This document shows, in pieces, positions 58,810 to 64,000 of a DNA stretch of 64,000 nt (its first letter is position 1; each line of letters opens with the position of its first letter). A model generated the notes under the pieces. The model ran no database searches and was not told the DNA's origin. It saw only the letters and a program-made list of their open reading frames with translations. Made by a program: the position numbers and the translations under genes. The stretch comes from Phallus indusiatus (lineage: Eukaryota > Basidiomycota > Agaricomycetes > Phallales > Phallaceae): NCBI GenBank assembly GCA_027605045.1, contig JAQFWX010000125.1, positions 36,199 through 100,198 on the forward strand, given 5' to 3'.

Positions 58810-61663
58810 TTTCTGAGTGGTCGGAGGGGGGAAATTAAGGCAAGTGGGAGTAAAGGTAAAGGATGAGGGAGAAATGAAGTTGTATTAGTGAAACGAGGCG
58901 TTCCATTATATATGAAAACCAACTCATGAGTCAAAATTGTTGGACAAAAATTAAAAAAGACAGGGTGTGGGAACGAGATACACTTCTTGCTCGAGGGTGG
59001 TGTCCGGACTCTGTTCTTGAGTGTGGTGTAATTGAATAATCCATATGACCTTGATACTATACATGAATTAGTAGAGCATGAACTGAAAACTCAAAGATCT
59101 TAATGTACCAACCAAGCTCGTGTTGATGTGTGAGTCCTTTAAGTCTCGAAAAGCCTAGCCCTATGCATTGAGAGTACTTCCCTTTGTGGTTGATCTTGAC
59201 TCGCTGCTCAGGTTTCCCTTGCGTTCTGGTCTTGAAGCCTTCGGACGTGCCGTCCTGTCTATATCTCGATAATTTCAAACGGACAGTGAACTTTACTTTC
59301 GCCGTCCATCAAAAGGGCGGTCCAATGTTGAATGGACTCGAGATTGAGGTCCGTGGACATTGGACAAAGGGACAAAGGACGGTTGGTTATCGCAATTACG
59401 TAATACGAATGAATTATCGTCTTCTCACGGTCTCACCGGACGAGAAGATGGATGAGAATCTACATTTCGTCTGCCTGAGGGTTAAGACCTGTCTCCCAAG
59501 ATACAGTAGACAGCTTTCGAATCTGATTAACTCTACGGTACAGAAAGCCTCAGGACGACATGTTAAGCTTTGGGGTATCGAGCGATATGGGCTTCAGTTT
59601 CTTCCTCGGCGTACTGGCTCGCTGAAGTGGACTTAACATGTTTCGGAACGAGGACAAGATATATGATATTCGTGTCGATGCAGGTAGAAGAGCTGATTTC
59701 GCTGCTTGCGTGCGAAAGCGAGAGCATGGCCATATCACTATCGGGTATCGTTATGAAGCTCATGTAAAGTCACTGCTGGCAAGGTTTTGGTTTGAGGTGT
59801 GTTTTAAGGCGACAGCTGCAGTCAGGAAGGGATCAGATTATGAGAAAAACATGTTACAAAGCTGAGAAGTAACGTACGAATCACAAGTTACCTACCGGTT
59901 AAGGTGGTTAGACCTTGCTCTTAATAGACCAAACAGTTTCGAGCTGGTGCGTCAGACCATTCTGATAGTCCTCTTGGAGTGAACAAACAGGTCATCGAAA
60001 AAGAGCTGCTTGACGGTAGCGCAGGGTTGGTATCCATTACGGACTCGAACGAACGTTGTCGGTATTTACCTTGTATAGCCGTTTGCTGTCAGCCCGAATG
60101 CCGAAAAGCTGACTCTTAAGGTGATTTCAGCATATCTATTTTCTGCTGTAAAGCCACAGAGAAACGTGTTATATGAATATCTGTGAGATAAAAAAGGTAC
60201 AGAAGGAACAAACCCGTGATATTTGCGTGATATACAGTATGGTCGGCGGTCGCGCTCGAGTACCTGATGACAAGGGTACGACGTTCTCTTAGAATGTATT
60301 TGGCGATGTAAATTTGACCCTCGTTGCAGCCTTTAGGTGATGGATTTTGGAACCAAAGACCCCTTTCGACTGAGAAACAAAAGTACGTTCGCGATGAGCA
60401 CTTGGGACGGTACGGGACGCATGCCTCGAAACGGCTTCGGCTAAACTGTTCGCGATCACACCAAATGAACAAGAGATGTAATGTGAAACCTGAACGCGCT
60501 ATTTGGGCTTATTTCCATGTGGTACGCCGATGGATTGCTTGAAGCTCGTCGAAGCGGTAGAAGACGGTACATTCATAGTCAGAATGATCTAATCAACAAG
60601 TGTTGGAAAAGGTTTCACCAAATCCACCTATCTTTTTTAACGACAAATTGGAGGGATTCATGCAGAGGAAATATAAGGGAATAATGTACACACTTCCTGG
60701 TATATTTCGCAAAAAGCCGCTGGCACTTACAACTTTGCGCACGACCAACCTGGGCCGAAGTCTGTTGATATCTAATGAATAGAATGAAAATATTAGCAAA
60801 AACATAAGATAGGTCAAAAACAGTGCGTTGGCTTACTTCTTCTTCGTTAAAGCGATCTGAGGAAACAAAAACAACGGGAGTTCGGGCTTTGTAAGCCGAA
60901 CCGATGATGTGACCCGTTCAACGCGATTTGCACCACATCTCTAGCCCAATATCAGCCTGCCCCACCCCTGTTGTTGTGCTCTGGGTTCATGCAGAATAAC
61001 AGGAAGGATCCAATTCCAGGCTGGATTATGGATAGGCTGTTGCCGGGTCGGGGGAATGTGGGCAGCGTGCAGGATGCGGCGGCTGCCAGAATGCCATTGC
61101 ATATGGGACCTTGAAGCTTGAAAGTGTTTACTAGTTCAATACAAAATTGCCGAATTCAGCGAAGAGCGTGTCGAGGGCATCATCAGGCGAATAAGGCGAT
61201 CAATTCGCGACACTTTAGGCTTCTTATGTGCTGGGCAATGGCTCGGGACAGGATAGGCAACTTTAATACGCCGTGTTACGAAGCTGGATATCGATCTTTC
61301 GAATAAGTATAGGCGAGACGCGCGTTATGGGAAACTAATTTCTTTGCTGTGAAAGACTGTGAGGGTCATCATCGCAATACGTTCTTGAAGGTTTGAGCAG
61401 CAAGTGAGGGCTGAGCGCTCTGAATCACGAGATCCTAAGACGTTCCTGGTCTTTACGTATAGAAGCATGTCTTGACTTAAACCAATGAAGATAAGCAACG
61501 AAGCGGCAAGACAAGATAGCTGAGATCCATATCCGGCTCAAGGCGTCTTAAAGGCAACTTTCGCCCCACGGATATTGAATCTTGATTGCAGTGCGCGCAG
61601 TACTCAGTACTAGTAGCACGAATAGTCTGCTCATTACTTACAACTGTTCAACGGAATTTGGTT
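58810..61663. other. Gene-poor stretch with relics before the second NACHT gene
   Basis: It starts with the F-box promoter. A frame at 59184-59636 plus and another at 59638-59865 plus contain charged, plausible-looking protein (RYEAHVKSLLARFWFEVCFK) but no known domain. The relic at 60116-60400 is listed separately. From 60.6 to 61.6 kb I see nothing coding. The last 40 bases before the ATG at 61664 are similar to those before the first NACHT gene. Confidence 0.4.
60116..60472 (-). pseudogene. Fragment of an unrecognised gene, matching 16.3 kb
   Basis: The minus frame includes FEACVPYRPKCSS, RGLWFQNPSPKGCNEGQIYI and RERRTLVIRYSSATADHTVY. The middle part matches the eroded copy at 16285-16400 in protein and DNA. 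This copy keeps an open frame of 118 codons but no clear start or splice sites, so I call it a fragment. It could be one exon of a live gene. Confidence 0.4.
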
Positions 61664-64000
61664 ATGGCTGACTTGACGGGAGGTATAAAAATATATGGTA
61701 CGTTTAAAATTTCTCATTCAAGTTTGGATTTATTTCATCCCTGATCCCTCTGGATAAAGATATTTGCTTGATCAATCCCCCACCCTCCTCATGGAAAAGT
61801 AAACCCGAGTTCCAAATAAAGATTCAAAACGGAAACCAAGTGAGAAAGAGCACCAAACGTGCATCACAGAAAGCTGATAACAGCTATGTGGCCTGGGACG
61901 AGTCTTTCGTATTGTACGTTAAAACTCACGATCTCTTTCGATGTCATCTTACATTACAATATAGTACCGGTAAACCTATTGAAGACACGCTCCTTATTTT
62001 TACCGTCATCCGGATCCGTCCATTCAAAGACGATAGAATTGGCCCGTGCGAAGGCCGGGTCACTGAGCTCCTCAAAATACAAGGTAGTTCTAGTCATAAA
62101 AAATCGTAGTTAGTCTAATATTCACGTAATTACAGATCCATGTAAATTAAACGTGGCTGAGAAATGCCACTTAACATTCAAGATTGAAAAATTATCCGAC
62201 GTTGCTTCGGAAGCGATAGAAGAAGCATCAGCAGTATTGGGGAGTCTACCGAATCTGAAGGTCCTAGCTAAGGGGCCGAATTAGTCACCTCTGCGGCGCA
62301 GGCTTACAGTGATAATGAGACTACCTGGTCATCGTTTATCGGCAAATTCGAGGTTTTGTAAAAGTAGTAGATGAAGTTTCCGAGGTAATTTCTAATCAAA
62401 TTTTCCATTGCCTTTTTCAGTTCTTTTTTTTAGATAAGCCCATATGTGAAGGTAGCGTGGAGTGTTCTGTCTGTTATTCCAAAGGTAAAAGCATTTTATC
62501 TTTCTCATTAGCATACCGAGCTAAAAATTTTATGTAAGACGATCATCGCGAAAAGAATCGTGACGACAAAATTAAACAGCTATTTGATAAACTGGAGGAC
62601 GTTTACGACTATATTACGGATGCGAAACGGCTATCTGAGCTTACCCAGTCCCAGTCCAAGACACTTTCCGCTGTGGTTCTGCAAACCACAGAATGCGCAT
62701 ATTTTATACGAGCATATTGTACCGAAGATACAGGTACTATTCTCATTATATCTTATAATTTTGCAATCAAGTCTGATGCTCGATCTTTAGTCAAGAACAC
62801 ATTGAAAGGAATCATCGGTAGTGCGGATGCCAAGATTCAAGCTTTCAACGACAAACTAGACCGTCTCATGAATGCTATGAAAGATTCAGTCAATCTTGAA
62901 ACTGGCATTATAACACTTCGGGTGTCAGAGAAAATCATCGAACTAAGTACGTCAATATATCGAGCTGGTATTATTCTCGATTCATGACCTTGTTTCACAA
63001 GATGAAATCACATGGCTCGAGGAAATTCCGTACGATTCGGGGGCCGGGTATTTCCCACATAAAGAATGTCTACAGGGGACTCGACAAAAGCTGATCAATG
63101 AAATATTTGAATGGGCCAATGACGATTCATCGACACAAATACTTGTGCTTAGTGGGCAAGCTGGGATAGGAAAGTCTGCAATAGCACATACGGTCGCTAA
63201 ACTGTTCAAAGAACAGAACCGACTTGGGTCCATGTTCTGTTTCAGCCAAGGTTTCGCTGGCCGGCGCAATTGTCTCTTTAGCACTATATCCCGCGACTTG
63301 GCGGACAGCGACATCATGTGGAGAAAGGAATTGGTGAATGTTATTAACAACGACTCTGCGGTTAGGAAGAAGGAGGACGCCAGAACGCAATTTGACGAAC
63401 TTATTATCAAGCCTTCCGAGACCGTGGCAACGATTGGACCCGTAGTTATCGTCATAGATGCTTTGGACGAAAGTGGGGATCGTAGTGAACGCAAGGAGAT
63501 TCTGGAAATCCTCCTCAATAGATGGACCGAGCTTCCGAAAAATTATCGTTTAATTGTTACCACTCGCCCAGAACAAGATGTCGAGGAGCAATGCCAAAAA
63601 TCCGGTATTTTATGTAAGGAAATGGGCGATATTGACGCAGACGAAACGCGTCACGATATCGAAGCATATGCCTTGAAGCGTCTGGATTCAATATCGTCGA
63701 TGCTGGGCAAGATAGATGAAGATTGGCACCGTACACTAGCCGGCACGCCCAAGGTCTTTCCAGTGGGCCCAGACAGCTTGCGGGTTCATTGATAACAGCG
63801 TGAGGATTCCCGAACTCTTACAGAAGAATTGGGAAACCTGTGTGTCAAACTCGTCCTTGTCGTTGTATGCATTATATCGCGGAATCATTTCAAGCCAACC
63901 AGAATCTCAATACGACTTTTTTCAAGAAAGGTTCAAGGCGATCGTAGGTGCAATCATCACGGCGCGGGAACCCCTTTCAATCGACGCGCTACAAAATATC
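61664..64000 (+). pseudogene. Second C2-like/NACHT gene, 3' end beyond window, with three single-base deletions
   Basis: This is a paralogue of the gene at 30.1 kb in the same direction. ATG 61664 gives MADLTGGIKIY, spliced to DICLINPPPSSW and the C2-like domain with WDESFV. An in-phase 51-nt intron (gtacgt to tatag, 61917-61967) matches the 53-nt intron of gene 1. NTD (VKNTLKGIIGSADAKIQAFN), Walker A LVLSGQAGIGKSAIAH (about 63150), Walker B VVIVIDALDESGDR and LIVTTRPEQDVEEQC follow. Against gene 1, one base is missing in a G run near 62272, one in a T run near 62355 and one in a T run near 63752; each shifts frame. After the last, the old frame resumes as QWAQTACGFIDNS and runs to the edge (SIDALQNI). 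All three lie in homopolymers, so sequencing error is a fair alternative to real decay. Confidence 0.82.

Noticed and set aside
59638..59865. Possible short gene with charged helix-like sequence
   Set aside because: No family, no introns, and the surrounding frames shift; kept only as a note in the intergenic entry.

Overview
The window is nuclear DNA of a mushroom-forming basidiomycete (Agaricomycetes). Evidence: dense short introns of about 46-65 nt with GTRNGT donors and CTAAC/CTTAAC branch points, a DNA polymerase epsilon gene split by several such introns, two genes of the basidiomycete DUF6535 family, an F-box/LRR gene, a group-typical P450, and two C2-like/NACHT genes of the kind expanded in Agaricomycetes. 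I saw no tRNA, rRNA or CRISPR array. Exon limits were read by eye from splice signals and frame continuity.

Layout. 0-1.2 kb: 5' part of an old-yellow-enzyme gene running off the left edge. 3.1-11.2 kb (minus): POL2 (DNA polymerase epsilon catalytic subunit), preceded by an Snc-type R-SNARE gene. 12.0-12.9 kb: a short DUF6535 gene. 13.1-15.4 kb (minus): a secreted S10 serine carboxypeptidase with a complete triad. 18.0-30.1 kb: a nested transposon block. A LINE with 14-bp target-site duplications was itself hit, inside its ORF2, by a chromodomain gypsy LTR retrotransposon with LTRs that look identical and a 5-bp duplication. 30.1-35.5 kb: a C2-like/NACHT/WD40 NLR-type gene whose ATG lies 39 bp beyond the LINE insertion.

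37.2-38.6 kb: a methionine sulfoxide reductase A fused to an N-terminal domain that is about 30% methionine; this is the most unusual gene of the window. 38.7-40.7 kb: an eroded Agaricomycete family gene with an HNHP zinc-finger-like motif. 41.6-45.9 kb: a divergent pair, a Baeyer-Villiger-type flavin monooxygenase and a fumarylacetoacetase-family hydrolase, the latter with a GC-AG intron. 47.5-49.7 kb: a RING/coiled-coil protein that seems to need a 4-nt micro-exon. 50.6-53.0 kb: a cytochrome P450. 53.5-56.8 kb: a full DUF6535 protein. 57.2-58.8 kb (minus): an F-box protein with an unresolved frame break. 61.7-64 kb: a second C2-like/NACHT gene, parallel to the first, with three single-base deletions.

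How they relate. POL2 and the SNARE are housekeeping. The NACHT pair, the DUF6535 pair, the F-box gene and the two relics at 16.3 and 60.3 kb belong to fast-turnover families. The monooxygenase, hydrolase and P450 could act on small molecules, but nothing shows that they form one pathway. The retroelements are young and have probably altered the promoter of the first NACHT gene.
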